A stretch of 64,000 nt of DNA from Archangium gephyra (GCA_003243425.1 QFQP01000041.1:1-64000); one strand, 5' to 3'; counted from the stretch's first letter, positions 16,078 to 24,939 are shown. The notes: generated by a model from the sequence alone, not told the origin. Numbers and translations are program-made.

Positions 16078-18315
16078 CTACTTCGCCGCCGGGGCTTCCG
16101 CAGGCGCCGCCTTCGCTGCGTCGACAGGTGCGACTTCCACCTTCTTCTCTTCGTGCGCAGGCGCGTTCTTGCCCAGCACCTCGACGCTGCGCACCTTCGC
16201 CGGAAGCAGGTGGTCGAGCTTTCCGAGGTACCAGCTGATGCCGAGCGCGAGCAGCACCACCAGCGCCACGTAGAGCCGCCACGGCCGGCGCGCTTCGGCG
16301 TAGGGGTCGCGGGTGTCGACCTTGCTGCCCGGGGGCAACTTCGCCGTCGACGTGAGTGACGCACCGAAGGGCACGTTCAACATGGCGTGCGCGTTGACCG
16401 CCCAGCCATTGGCGTCGAGCAGCGGGCCGATGTTGCGCTGACGCAGCTTGAGCCACGCGATGAGCATCGACGGGCCGCTGATCAACAGCAGCAGGCCGAC
16501 GACGCCCACCGGCATCCACATGCCCAGCCCGAAGAAGCTCTGCAGCAACGCGCCCAGCGCCGCCGTCAGACCGCCGACCGCCACGCCGAGCGCCGCCACC
16601 ACCCCGACGTCGAGCTTCCTGGGTTCTTTGGCGACCTTGCCCTCTTCCGCGCCCTTGCCGACGTGGGTCACGCCGCTCTCGAGCAGGGCGTTGGAGTCCT
16701 TCTCTTCTTCGGCGGCGCGCTTGGCGACCTGATCTTCGACGAAGCGAATGGCCTTCTTGTACGGGCTCCAGAACGCCTGCGGAATCGAGATGGGGTTGTC
16801 GATGATCTTGGTGACCGTCGCGTCCCACGAGTTGCCGTCGCGGTCTTTGAAGATGCCGTTGCGGCCGACCATCAGGTTGTCCGACGTGCCGGCGGTGATG
16901 GCCGCGACCACGCTCATCTTCTCGTTCGCAGCCGCGCGCACCGCGTCGCAGTACACGAGGTACCCGCGCGACAACGGCGCCATGGTCGCGTGCTTGCCCG
17001 CGTCGTCGACGCGAATCACCAGCTCGGCCTGGCGCTGGTCGAGGAACAGCGTGCCGACCTGGAAGATGGCGGGCGTCTTGCGCTCGTAGAACTCCTTGAA
17101 GTTCACGAAGTTGTTCACGAGCTTGAAGAGGTCGCGCACGTAGCGCACCAGCTTCTCGACGCTGGCGATGGAGTTGGCGATCGGCTCCTGCGCCTTCTCT
17201 TCGGCGAACAGCGCGTCGAGCGTGGTCTTCGCGGCGTCGGTGTGCAGCGCCTTCAAGCGGTCCACGCCCAGCTTCTCGACCACCGCGCCGACCTTGCTGG
17301 TCTGCCATTCGCCGAAGGGCTTCAGCTTCGCCTTCACCTCGTTCCACTGCGCTTCGGTGATGGCGTTGAAGTCACCCAGCAGCGGCTTGACGGCCTTGTG
17401 GCCGAAGTTGGCGAGCGCGTCGCTCCAGCCGGGGTTGCTCTGCTCGAACAACGGCAGCGACCGGTTGGCCTCGATGCGCGAGAGCGGCAGGGCCTTGATT
17501 TCGTCGCTGGTAATCGTGAGGTCCTTCGCGGCGAAGCTCAGGTACTCCTTTTCTTCGCGGTTCAACGCCGCGCCCGCGCGGGCATCGAAGGCCGTCAAAC
17601 GGCAGCGCGCGAAGAAGTCGTCGACCTTGGCCTTCACGGTGTTCATCGCCTCGAAGGCCGCGACGGTGTCGCCCTTGAGCGGCATCAACGCCGCGTCGGC
17701 CTCGCCCTTCGACAACCACGTCACGTACTCGGTGACCGCGGTGAAGAACGCCTTGACCTGATCGGCGTTGACGCCCTTCTTGCCCGACTTGTCGTCGCTG
17801 GCGCCGATGGTGGCGATGATGTCGTTGATCAACTGCTTCTGCTCGTCGCTCTTCGCGCTCTCGGGGGGGATCACGCCGTCGCCGTTGAAGGCCAGTCCGT
17901 GAAAGGTCTTCACCGCCTCCGCCGAGTCCTTCACCGAGATGCTGGTGGCGTCGGCCTTGCCGAGGCCCGCGAGCACCGTCTTCGCAGACGCGAGCACCTG
18001 GCGGCCCTCTTCGGTCGCGTCGTTGATGGCTGAGAGCGAGAGCTCCGCGGGGGCCTTGAGGAAGTCGTCGGGGTTCTTGACGAGCGAGCCGGCCCACTTC
18101 ACCGCGGCGATGAGCTCGTTGGCGCGAATGCGGCCGTCTTTGTCGGAGTCGATGAGCTCGAGCGTGCGCGCGTCGAACACCAACCCCCTGGTGGGGCACG
18201 CCAGCGCCACCCACAGCTTCCAGTCGAGCTGATCAATCGCGAGGAGATCTGCGCCCGTTTCGAAGCGAACCTGATCAAACCCGCCTGCGCGGAAGAAGCT
18301 GAATGCACGTGCCAT
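16078..18315 (-). CDS. Large EF-hand membrane protein of unknown function
   Basis: About 745 residues. The ATG at 18315 is preceded by a strong GGGAGGG ribosome site. Residues 50-70 carry a canonical EF-hand loop, DSDKDGRIRANE, and a second degenerate one (FNGDGVIPPE) lies near residue 150, so calcium binding is likely. The middle is a long helical region with no recognised domain. Two membrane helices lie around residues 565-610 and another near 690, followed by an Ala/Pro/Lys tail. I recall proteins of this type annotated only as EF-hand domain proteins in several phyla; no function is known to me. The small membrane protein at 15865 probably belongs to the same operon. Confidence 0.7.
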   Translation of the reverse strand: MARAFSFFRAGGFDQVRFETGADLLAIDQLDWKLWVALACPTRGLVFDARTLELIDSDKDGRIRANELIAAVKWAGSLVKNPDDFLKAPAELSLSAINDATEEGRQVLASAKTVLAGLGKADATSISVKDSAEAVKTFHGLAFNGDGVIPPESAKSDEQKQLINDIIATIGASDDKSGKKGVNADQVKAFFTAVTEYVTWLSKGEADAALMPLKGDTVAAFEAMNTVKAKVDDFFARCRLTAFDARAGAALNREEKEYLSFAAKDLTITSDEIKALPLSRIEANRSLPLFEQSNPGWSDALANFGHKAVKPLLGDFNAITEAQWNEVKAKLKPFGEWQTSKVGAVVEKLGVDRLKALHTDAAKTTLDALFAEEKAQEPIANSIASVEKLVRYVRDLFKLVNNFVNFKEFYERKTPAIFQVGTLFLDQRQAELVIRVDDAGKHATMAPLSRGYLVYCDAVRAAANEKMSVVAAITAGTSDNLMVGRNGIFKDRDGNSWDATVTKIIDNPISIPQAFWSPYKKAIRFVEDQVAKRAAEEEKDSNALLESGVTHVGKGAEEGKVAKEPRKLDVGVVAALGVAVGGLTAALGALLQSFFGLGMWMPVGVVGLLLLISGPSMLIAWLKLRQRNIGPLLDANGWAVNAHAMLNVPFGASLTSTAKLPPGSKVDTRDPYAEARRPWRLYVALVVLLALGISWYLGKLDHLLPAKVRSVEVLGKNAPAHEEKKVEVAPVDAAKAAPAEAPAAK

Positions 18316-18360
18316 GAATCCCTCCCGAAATCGGAGCCACACTCATAGCGGTGCGACGTT

Positions 18361-18828
18361 TCAATTCAAGTGCGTGAAGGGATCTCTCGGAGCGTCGTCG
18401 CTTTTCGCGACAGTGAGCAACGTGAGGTTCGTCAGCGTGCCCGCATCGAGGCGCGTTCCCCGCTCGGGAAAACCCATGCCGCGCGGCGTGAGCTCGGGGC
18501 GGAACAGCAGCGGCGTGGCTTCACCGTCGTAGCCGAGCTGCACCAGCGTGTTGGGCTCGAAGCGAACGCACTTCTTGTCGCAGCAGTGGAAGGGCGCGTT
18601 CACCACGTACAGGCCTTCATGGGGCAGCGGCGCGAGGTTCGACGCTTCGGCGTCGTTGGCCAGCGTGTGACCGCGTTGATTCCACGACGCGCGGTTGAGC
18701 GACCAGCTCTGCGGCAGGTAGATGCCCGCGCCCGGTTCACCGTGGTTGTGGAAGTAGACGAGTCGACCCGCGGGAACGCCCGCGACTTCGCGCGTGGTTC
18801 GGTAGAGGCCACAAGGAGGCAGCGCCAT
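18361..18828 (-). CDS. Hypothetical soluble protein
   Basis: A 155-residue protein without signal peptide. It begins MALPPCGLYRTTREVAGVPAG and contains LVYFHNHGEPGAGIYLP, CCDKKC and a Gly/Pro-rich middle. The CCxKKC group could bind a metal. Likely co-transcribed with the DUF2378-like gene 9 bp upstream. Proteins of this look occur in myxobacteria, but I cannot assign a function. Confidence 0.6.
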   Translation of the reverse strand: MALPPCGLYRTTREVAGVPAGRLVYFHNHGEPGAGIYLPQSWSLNRASWNQRGHTLANDAEASNLAPLPHEGLYVVNAPFHCCDKKCVRFEPNTLVQLGYDGEATPLLFRPELTPRGMGFPERGTRLDAGTLTNLTLLTVAKSDDAPRDPFTHLN

Positions 18829-18837
18829 GCGGCGTGT

Positions 18838-19425
18838 CTACTTGAAGGGCGCCGGCGTGGGGCTCGAGATGGGCACCGACACCAGGTCGACCTGGTAGTG
18901 AATGAAGTCAGCGCCGGTGTTCACCTGCGTGAGCCGGCCTTCGATGTGCCCTGCGTGCAGGAACGCCACGAGGCCCGCGCCCAGCACGTTGCCGAACACC
19001 GGGTTGGCGTCGGGGAAGTCCGAGAGGTGCGCGTCGAGCGTGTGCCCGGTCAGCGTCAGCTTCATCGTGCCGCGCGAATAGAACTGGCCGAACGCGCGCT
19101 CGGTCGACGTGAGCGCGACCTTCAGGTCTTCGAGCCGCTGGAAGCTGCGGAAGGTCGACGACACGTTCCGTTCCGCGAGCGCGCGGCCGAAGCTGCGCGC
19201 GCCTTCGGTGGTGCCGCCGTAGTGGTGCTCCACCATCCACTTCACGACGCCCAGGTGCAGGGCGCCCGGCAACCAGGCAATGGGCAACACGTTGGCCGCG
19301 GTGAAGTTCGCCTTGTGCTGCGGGAACGCGGCGACGAGCGCGGGCAGGTCGGCGGCGTGACGCTCGGTGATGAAGGTGAGCAGGTTCAACCAGGCAAAGC
19401 CTTTGACCTGCAGCGCGTCTGACAT
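18838..19425 (-). CDS. DUF2378-like protein (myxobacterial paralogous family)
   Basis: A 195-residue mixed alpha/beta protein. Its layout (helical LNLLTFITERHAADLPALV, then ARSFGRALAERNVSSTFR, then beta-rich GTMKLTLTGHTLDAHLSDFP) resembles the DUF2378/TIGR02265 group, lineage-expanded in myxobacteria and distantly similar in fold to heme-NO-binding/V4R domains. A second member lies at 20738-21346, so the two flank the serpin gene. No signal peptide. Role unknown. Confidence 0.5.
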   Translation of the reverse strand: MSDALQVKGFAWLNLLTFITERHAADLPALVAAFPQHKANFTAANVLPIAWLPGALHLGVVKWMVEHHYGGTTEGARSFGRALAERNVSSTFRSFQRLEDLKVALTSTERAFGQFYSRGTMKLTLTGHTLDAHLSDFPDANPVFGNVLGAGLVAFLHAGHIEGRLTQVNTGADFIHYQVDLVSVPISSPTPAPFK

Positions 19426-19495
19426 GCGGCAGCCACCTTACGCCCCTCACGTCGCGGTGTAATGTGCGTGTGTCGGGGCCGGAGTGGGAGTCGCA

Positions 19496-20737
19496 GTGGG
19501 GTTTCGCTCGTCGTTGTTGTTGTCGTTGACGGTTCTGGGTTGTGCAGCGCCGCCGCCACCGGGCGAAGCGCTCCGCTCGTCGAAGGCCCGCGTCACGGTC
19601 GCGCCCGATGACGCAACGTTGTCGCAGGTGGTGCGCGGCAATACGCAGACGGCGCTCGCGTTGCATCGTGAGCTCGTCGAAGGTGACGACAGCCTGTTCT
19701 TCTCGCCGCTCTCGATTCAGGCGGTGCTGGGCATGGCGGCGGGTGGCGCGGTCGGAACCACGCTCGACGATTTCGGTCTCGTGCTGCCGTTGGGCGACGG
19801 GTTTCACCGTTCGATGAATCACCTCGACGCCGAGCTCGATTCGCGCGGCGCGAACTCGACCGGTGCGGAAGGCGAGCCGTTTGCGTTGTCTCGCATCAAT
19901 CAACTCTTCGTCGACGAATCGCAGAACGTCGAAGCCGCGTACCTCGATCTGCTCGCGGAAGAGTACGGCGCGGGCGTTCAGCGGCTGAAGTTCCGCAGCG
20001 ACCCGTCAGGCACCGCGAAGGTCATCAACGACTGGGTCTCGCAGAGCACGAACTCGCGCATTCCCAGGCTGTTCTCGCCTGACGCCTTCGACTCGCACAC
20101 GCGGGTCGCGTTGGTGAACGCGATGTACTTCTCGGCGGGTTGGGCCACGGCGTTCACCAGCGATGACGCACTGCCGTTCACGCACCTCGATGGCGCGGTC
20201 ACCACGGTGACGATGATGCGTCACCCGACGCTCGCCGCGCGTGAGTTCGAAGACGCCAACGTGCAGATCATCTCGGTTCCCTACTCGGGCAACGAGTTGT
20301 CGCTGCGCGTGGTGATACCGAAAACCGGCTACCGCGCGTTCGAAGCTGCGCTCACCGCGAGTCAGCTCGAAGCGCTCTTCACTCAGTTGAATGCGAGCAG
20401 GCTCGATATCTCGATGCCGCCGTTCGAAATGCGTTCTCGGCGAGACCTTGTGCCGGCGCTGAAGAACCTCGGGCTCGAGTTGCCGTTCTCTGAAGATGCT
20501 GACTTCTCGGCGCTGACGGACTTGAAGCCCTTCTTCATCAGCACCGCGGTTCACGAAGCGTGGGTTGAGGTCAGCAAGTCGGGCACGCGCGCTGCCGCGG
20601 CGACGGGCTTGCTGGGTGCGACGCGGCTGAGCGCTCCCGAGGTCAAACGCGTGGTCATCGACAAGCCATTCCTCTTCTTCATCGTCGACGACGCGACCGG
20701 CGCGGTGCTCTTCATGGGCCGCTACACGCGGCCGTAG
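19496..20737 (+). CDS. Serpin, lipoprotein type, predicted P1 arginine
   Basis: A serine-protease inhibitor of about 413 residues. The GTG at 19496 has GGGAG 5 bp upstream; a GTG at 19484 is the alternative. VLGC is a lipobox, so the protein is probably anchored to a membrane. Serpin landmarks: NAMYFSAGWATAF (helix F/strand 3A), AVHEAWVEVSKSGTRAAAAT (breach and hinge) and PFLFFIVDDATGAVLFMGR (strand 5B). The hinge GTRAAAAT has the small residues needed for loop insertion, so it should be inhibitory. Counting from the hinge as in alpha-1-antitrypsin, the scissile P1-P1' is Arg-Leu (P1 codon 20624-20626), which predicts trypsin-like targets. P17 is Lys instead of Glu. It sits between two DUF2378-like genes. 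Confidence 0.92.
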   Translation: MGFRSSLLLSLTVLGCAAPPPPGEALRSSKARVTVAPDDATLSQVVRGNTQTALALHRELVEGDDSLFFSPLSIQAVLGMAAGGAVGTTLDDFGLVLPLGDGFHRSMNHLDAELDSRGANSTGAEGEPFALSRINQLFVDESQNVEAAYLDLLAEEYGAGVQRLKFRSDPSGTAKVINDWVSQSTNSRIPRLFSPDAFDSHTRVALVNAMYFSAGWATAFTSDDALPFTHLDGAVTTVTMMRHPTLAAREFEDANVQIISVPYSGNELSLRVVIPKTGYRAFEAALTASQLEALFTQLNASRLDISMPPFEMRSRRDLVPALKNLGLELPFSEDADFSALTDLKPFFISTAVHEAWVEVSKSGTRAAAATGLLGATRLSAPEVKRVVIDKPFLFFIVDDATGAVLFMGRYTRP

Positions 20738-21346
20738 TCACCACTTCGCGTCGACGCGCAGCACGCCGTTCGCAACGTACTCGAGCCGCGTGATGGTCAC
20801 GTTCCGCGCGCGGCTCGCCTCCATCCACGCGCTCAACGCGCCGGCCAGCTCGTAGGCCACCGCCTCACTCATCACCGGCCAGTCGCGCACCTCGGCGTGC
20901 ACGCTGTTGCCGGTCGAGGTGACGACCGTGAGCTCGGTCTTGTCGTAGTAGCTGCGCCAGAAGCGCGACGAGATGCCGAGCACCATGGTCGGCGTGGTGA
21001 AGCCGAGGACGAAGCGGAAGAAGGCGTTGATCTCCTTCTTCGCGGTCATGGCGCCGATGTGGCTGGCGGCGCGCGCGTCGCCCTCGAGCCGCTGCGCCAC
21101 GACGTACTCGATGAGGTGGTAGTAGTACTCGAGCGGAAACCACGCGGTCGCGGTCACCACACGCAGGTCGACGCCCACCAGCTTCTTCCAGTTCTCGACG
21201 ATGTCGGCGCCGAAGCGCTCACTGGCGACGTTGCACAACGCTTCGAGCGAGAACCCCTTGAGGTTCACGCCGGACTTCTTCGTGAAGTCGACGGGCGCGA
21301 GTTGCACGCCGGGCGCAACCTGCAGCGTGGGAATGTTGGAGCTCAT
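20738..21346 (-). CDS. DUF2378-like protein (second copy)
   Basis: A 202-residue protein similar in layout to the one at 18838: helical start (LKGFSLEALCNVASERFG), a WFPLEYYYHLIEYVV helix, FRFVLGFTTPTMVLG and a beta-rich end (VTITRLEYVANGVLRVDAKW). It fits the DUF2378/TIGR02265-type domain found in many myxobacterial paralogues. Its start overlaps the end of the ExbB-like gene by 4 bp (ATGA), so these two are translated together. Function unknown. Confidence 0.55.
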   Translation of the reverse strand: MSSNIPTLQVAPGVQLAPVDFTKKSGVNLKGFSLEALCNVASERFGADIVENWKKLVGVDLRVVTATAWFPLEYYYHLIEYVVAQRLEGDARAASHIGAMTAKKEINAFFRFVLGFTTPTMVLGISSRFWRSYYDKTELTVVTSTGNSVHAEVRDWPVMSEAVAYELAGALSAWMEASRARNVTITRLEYVANGVLRVDAKW

Positions 21347-22515
21347 GGCGCGGGGTTGAGGACGAACGGGTATTTCACAGTGACCGGTTGACCGTCCTCC
21401 GGCGCGGGGAAGTGCAGCGTCTCGATGGCTTCGCGGACACAGCTGACGACCTTCGCGTTGGTCATGGTCGTCGCCTCCGTGGCGTTGGCGTCGCTGACGT
21501 CACCGCGCCCGCTGATGGTGAACTCGATCTCGACCTTGCCGGCGAGCTTCGGCTCACGGACCAGCTCACGCTCGTAGCAATTGCGAATCACGTCGCGCGC
21601 GCTGCGCACCACCTTCGCGATGCTCGCCTTGTCGAGCGCGTCACCACCGGCCGCTTCCGGAGGCAGCGAAGGAATCGCGCCGTCGGTGCGCACCCTGGCG
21701 CGCAGCGCGTCGTCTTGAAGCAGCGGCGAGGTGAGCAGCCCGGCGACGTCGTCGTGTCGCTCGAGGCGGTCTTCGACACACGTGCGCGCGGCGGCCTTGG
21801 CTTCGTCGAGCAGCGGCGGCGGAATGGGAAGCTGCATGACGCGCGGCCATTCGTTCTTGTCCGTCGCACCCCAGTGGCGCTGCAGATCTTCCTCGAGCTG
21901 CGGACAACCGCGTGAAGGGTCCCTGTTCACGGCTTCGATGGAGCTCGCGAGGTTCCACGCGGTCTGATCATCACGGAGGAAGTTGTACTTGCCGGCCGGC
22001 GGTGACTGGTGCGCGAAGACCCAGGCGGCGCCGAGGCTGATCAGCGTGATGCCCTCGACGATGGCCACCAGCATCAGGCGCGGCACCTTGCTGTCGTCGG
22101 TGGTGAGCTGCGGCTCGCCGTGCATTCGCAGCGTGGTGGAAGCCGCGGGCCGAGCTCCCATCACCGCCGCGGCGCCACCGAGCATGAGCGGCAACAGCGC
22201 CGCGAAGAAGCCGATGAGCGCCGCGTTCGCTGCTTCAGCCCAGCCGCCCGCGAGGATGCGCTCCGCGTCGACCTTGCTGTCGACGAAGGCGAGCGCGGCC
22301 TGCACCTGCGAGCGGCCCCACAACGTGCCCATCAGCCCCGCCATCGCCGTGAGGTCGGCCACGATGAGCGTGGCGATGCCGAGCCCGAAGCCCGCCTTGC
22401 TGCGTGAAATCGAAAGCGCGATGGCCGCGAACCCGAGCAGGGCTCCGAGGAGCCCCAGCGCCAGCGCCGCGTAAGCCCCGAGACCGCCTTCGTGCAGCAT
22501 CTCGACGAGGTTCAT
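21343..22515 (-). CDS. ExbB/TolQ-like membrane protein fused to AgmX/TonB-type C-terminal domain
   Basis: A 390-residue protein. The first 170 residues hold three or four membrane helices (ALALGLLGALLGFAAIALSI, MAGLMGTLWG, AALIGFFAALLPLMLGGAAA, LMLVAIVEGITLISLGAAWV), arranged like a MotA/TolQ/ExbB proton channel. Residues 180-280 are a helical linker with WPRVM. The last 100 residues (VIRNCYERELVREPKLAGKV...VVSCVREAI...FPAP...VKYPFVL) match the AgmX/PglI C-terminal domain, a TonB-C-like fold first seen in myxobacterial gliding proteins. A channel and a TonB-like energy arm in one chain suggest envelope energy transfer. Couples to the DUF2378-like gene downstream. Confidence 0.7.
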   Translation of the reverse strand: MNLVEMLHEGGLGAYAALALGLLGALLGFAAIALSISRSKAGFGLGIATLIVADLTAMAGLMGTLWGRSQVQAALAFVDSKVDAERILAGGWAEAANAALIGFFAALLPLMLGGAAAVMGARPAASTTLRMHGEPQLTTDDSKVPRLMLVAIVEGITLISLGAAWVFAHQSPPAGKYNFLRDDQTAWNLASSIEAVNRDPSRGCPQLEEDLQRHWGATDKNEWPRVMQLPIPPPLLDEAKAAARTCVEDRLERHDDVAGLLTSPLLQDDALRARVRTDGAIPSLPPEAAGGDALDKASIAKVVRSARDVIRNCYERELVREPKLAGKVEIEFTISGRGDVSDANATEATTMTNAKVVSCVREAIETLHFPAPEDGQPVTVKYPFVLNPAP

Positions 22516-22625
22516 GGCCGGCCACAGTACCCACGGAGGTGCGCGCCGCCCGCATAGAAGAGGTACAGCCGCAAAGAAGTGGGTGCGTGTGGGTGTCGCC
22601 AGCTCGCTTCCCGGTCAGCAGCGGC

Positions 22626-22973
22626 TCACCGCGGCTGCCACGCGAGCAGCCGGGTGCGTTGATCAACATCGTGCAGCAGCGACGATTCGAGCAGCGCGTC
22701 GGCGGGTGCGTTTCCCAGCGTGTCGATGCGCAGGTTCATGCAGTTCTTCGCGGCGATCTTCCAACGTGCCGTCAGCGGCTCTGGAACCTCGGCGCGCATC
22801 ACGCGGGGCCATTCGCTGCGGTCGGTGGGCTTCCAGTAGTTGTTGAGCGCCTGTTCGAGGCGGAGACACGCGGTGTTCTTGTCGCCGTCGGTGTTCTCGA
22901 GCGCGGAGGCCAGCTGCCACGCGTTCTCGTCGTCATCGGCGAAGTCGAAGCGGCCTTTGGGCTCCGGTTGGAC
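22626..22973 (-). pseudogene. Truncated copy of the ExbB/AgmX gene (linker only)
   Basis: About 115 codons matching only the middle part of the gene at 21343-22515: ENAWQLASALENTDGD against TAWNLASSIEAVNRDP, EWPRVMRAEVPEP against EWPRVMQLPIPPP, and LLESSLLHDVDQRTR against LLTSPLLQDDALRAR. The membrane and AgmX parts are missing, there is no start codon at the homology border, and it ends LLAWQPR. It lies 110 bp upstream of the intact gene in the same direction, so it is probably the remnant of a tandem duplication. Confidence 0.65.
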
Positions 22974-23006
22974 CTCGATCTGCTGGAGTATCTGCAGACG
23001 CTGACG

Positions 23007-23132
23007 ATGGCCGAGCGTCTGAAGCGGCATGAGGCCGCGCTCGAGCTCATCCAGAAGCTTCGCGCTGCAGGAGAGAAGCACTATGGGTTCGACCCTCGCG
23101 CTGTTGCGTCGGCTGCTGACGGAGAAGGTTGA
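23007..23132 (+). CDS. Possible small partner protein of the nucleotidyltransferase
   Basis: A 41-residue frame starting MAERLKRHEAALELIQKLR and ending AADGEG. It overlaps the start of the nucleotidyltransferase remnant by 50 bp. The sequence is protein-like (helical, balanced charges, GEKHYGFDPR), and small helical proteins often precede nucleotidyltransferase genes of this type. Real coding status is uncertain. Confidence 0.35.
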   Translation: MAERLKRHEAALELIQKLRAAGEKHYGFDPRAVASAADGEG

Positions 23133-23465
23133 GTTCGTCGTGGTCGGCGGAATCGCCGCCATCGCGCATGGCAGCGACGCGGCAACGGAAGATGTCGATG
23201 TCTGCGTGTGCTTCGACCTGCCGACCGTCGAGGGCATCTTTCGCGCACTCGCAGGAACCAACCCGAAGTCGCGCATGAGCCCAGCGCGACATCCACTCGG
23301 TGACGAGCCGTCGCAGTTCGTCGGGAATCGGAATGCGACGAGGGCATCATCGCTTTTCCCGGCTCCGTGACCGGGGTCGGCGACTGCAAGACAGCGATGG
23401 GCCGACCGAAAGATCACCGCGTCGTGCGCGAACTCACCGTCGTTCGCGACAAGTCGAAGGAATGA
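23083..23465 (+). pseudogene. Decayed nucleotidyltransferase (AbiEii-like/DUF6036-like)
   Basis: Frame 1 from 23083 reads MGSTLALLRRLLTEKVEFVVVGGIAAIAHG...TEDVDVC, the start of a nucleotidyltransferase fold with the GG and DxD-type motif (EDVDVC). After FVGN, near 23310-23335, the frame changes and reads DEGIIAFPGSVTGVGDCKTAMGRPKDHRVVREL to a stop at 23465. In family members about 40 residues normally separate GVGD from the (R/K)xxMGRPKD segment, so an internal deletion is present as well. Two lesions argue for true decay rather than a read error. Intact relatives are often antitoxin- or toxin-like partners. Confidence 0.7.
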
Positions 23466-23544
23466 ACATGCCCACGAAGCTGGGCAACGCAGGCCTCGCC
23501 GGCGCGTGCGACCTGAATCGCACGTCGCTGGTCTGAGGCTCACC

Positions 23545-24873
23545 TCACTCTTCGAGCAGACCCTTCAACCCCACGTCGCCCTGCGGCAGCGACAACGCCT
23601 GCGCGTAGTGCAGCAGCAGCGCGCGGTTGTCGCTCACGTTCAGGTTCTGCAGCTCGAGCGCACCGATGCGGTCTTCCGGTGAGAACGCGCCCACCGTCTT
23701 CTCCATCGACAACTTCTCGGGGGCGTACGCCGCCTGCGCCGCTTCGGTCTTCATGATGGTGAGGTCGTCACCACGGCGCAGCTCGAGCGTCACTTCGCCG
23801 GTGATGGCCGTCGACACCCAACGCACGAGCGACTCCTTCACGAGCATCGCTTCGGGGTCGTACCAGCGGCCTTCGTACAGCAGGCGACCGAGGCGACGAC
23901 CCAGCGTGACGTAGAGGTCGGTCGTATTTTCGTTGTGCACCGCCGACAGAATGCGCTCGTAGGTGAGGTGCAGCAGCGCCATCGCCGGCGCCTCGTAGAT
24001 GCCGCGCGACTTGGCGTCGATGACGCGGTTCTCGATCTGGTCCGACATGCCGAAGCCGTGACGGCCGCCGATGCGGTTGGCCTCGAGGAACAGCTGCACG
24101 AGGTCGTCGTAGCGCTTGCCGTTGAGCGCGACGGGCACGCCGTGCTCCCAGGTCACCGTCACGACCTCCGCGTCGATCTTCGTCTCGGGCAGCCAGTGCG
24201 CGACGCCCATGATGGGGTTGACCAGCTTCATCGACGAGTCGAGGTGCTCGAGGTCCTTCGCCTCGTGCGTCGCGCCCAGCATGTTCGAGTCGGTGGAGTA
24301 CGCCTTCTCGACGCTCATGGTGTGCGGCAGACCGATGGCGTTGAGGAACTCGCTCATCTCCTTGCGGCCGCCGAGCTCGTTCACGAACGTGGTGTCGAGC
24401 CACGGCTTGTAGATGCGCAGCTCGGGGTCGACGAGAATTCCGTAACGGTAGAAGCGCTGAATGTCGTTGCCGCGGTGCGTGCTGCCGTCGCCGAACACGT
24501 GCACGTCGTCGGCCTTCATGGCGCGCACGATGGAGGTGCCGGTGACCGCGCGGCCCAGCGGCGTGGTGTTGAAGTACTTCTTGCCGCCCACGTGCAGGTG
24601 AAACGCGCCGCACTGAATGGCGGTCAGGCCTTCACGCGCCAGCGCCATGCGGGTGTCGATGAGCCGCGCCTGCTTCGCGCCGTGCTTGAGCGCGATGGGC
24701 GGAATGTCGTTCACGTCCTTCTCGTCGGGCTGCGCGAGGTCGGCGGTGTACGCGTAGACGTCCACGCCCTTCTTCGTCATCCACGCCACGGCGGCGCGGG
24801 TGTCGAGGCCGCCTGAAAAGGCGAGACCGACTTTGGAACCCTTCGGAGGAAGCTGGCGGTAGATGCGGCTCAT
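23545..24873 (-). CDS. argG: Argininosuccinate synthase
   Basis: About 442 residues from the ATG at 24873 (MSRIYRQLPPKGSKVGLAFSGG). Contains the PP-loop AFSGGLDTRAAV for ATP, the aspartate/citrulline site YGILVDPELRIYKPW, GDGSTHRGNDIQRF and STDSNMLG. It joins citrulline and aspartate using ATP, the next-to-last step of arginine synthesis. Length and sequence fit the longer ArgG type found in E. coli (447 residues), not the short 400-residue type. No other arg genes are adjacent; argH must lie elsewhere. Confidence 0.96.
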   Translation of the reverse strand: MSRIYRQLPPKGSKVGLAFSGGLDTRAAVAWMTKKGVDVYAYTADLAQPDEKDVNDIPPIALKHGAKQARLIDTRMALAREGLTAIQCGAFHLHVGGKKYFNTTPLGRAVTGTSIVRAMKADDVHVFGDGSTHRGNDIQRFYRYGILVDPELRIYKPWLDTTFVNELGGRKEMSEFLNAIGLPHTMSVEKAYSTDSNMLGATHEAKDLEHLDSSMKLVNPIMGVAHWLPETKIDAEVVTVTWEHGVPVALNGKRYDDLVQLFLEANRIGGRHGFGMSDQIENRVIDAKSRGIYEAPAMALLHLTYERILSAVHNENTTDLYVTLGRRLGRLLYEGRWYDPEAMLVKESLVRWVSTAITGEVTLELRRGDDLTIMKTEAAQAAYAPEKLSMEKTVGAFSPEDRIGALELQNLNVSDNRALLLHYAQALSLPQGDVGLKGLLEE

Positions 24874-24939
24874 GAGCGCGCTGAATGATGCGAAAGACCT
24901 GCGCTTGCAAGCGCTTCTCGTGCCGTTTACGTGAACGTC

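Noticed and set aside
23464..23537. Short plus-strand frame MNMPTKLGNAGLAGACDL
   Set aside because: Only 24 codons after a pseudogene, without any supporting feature.
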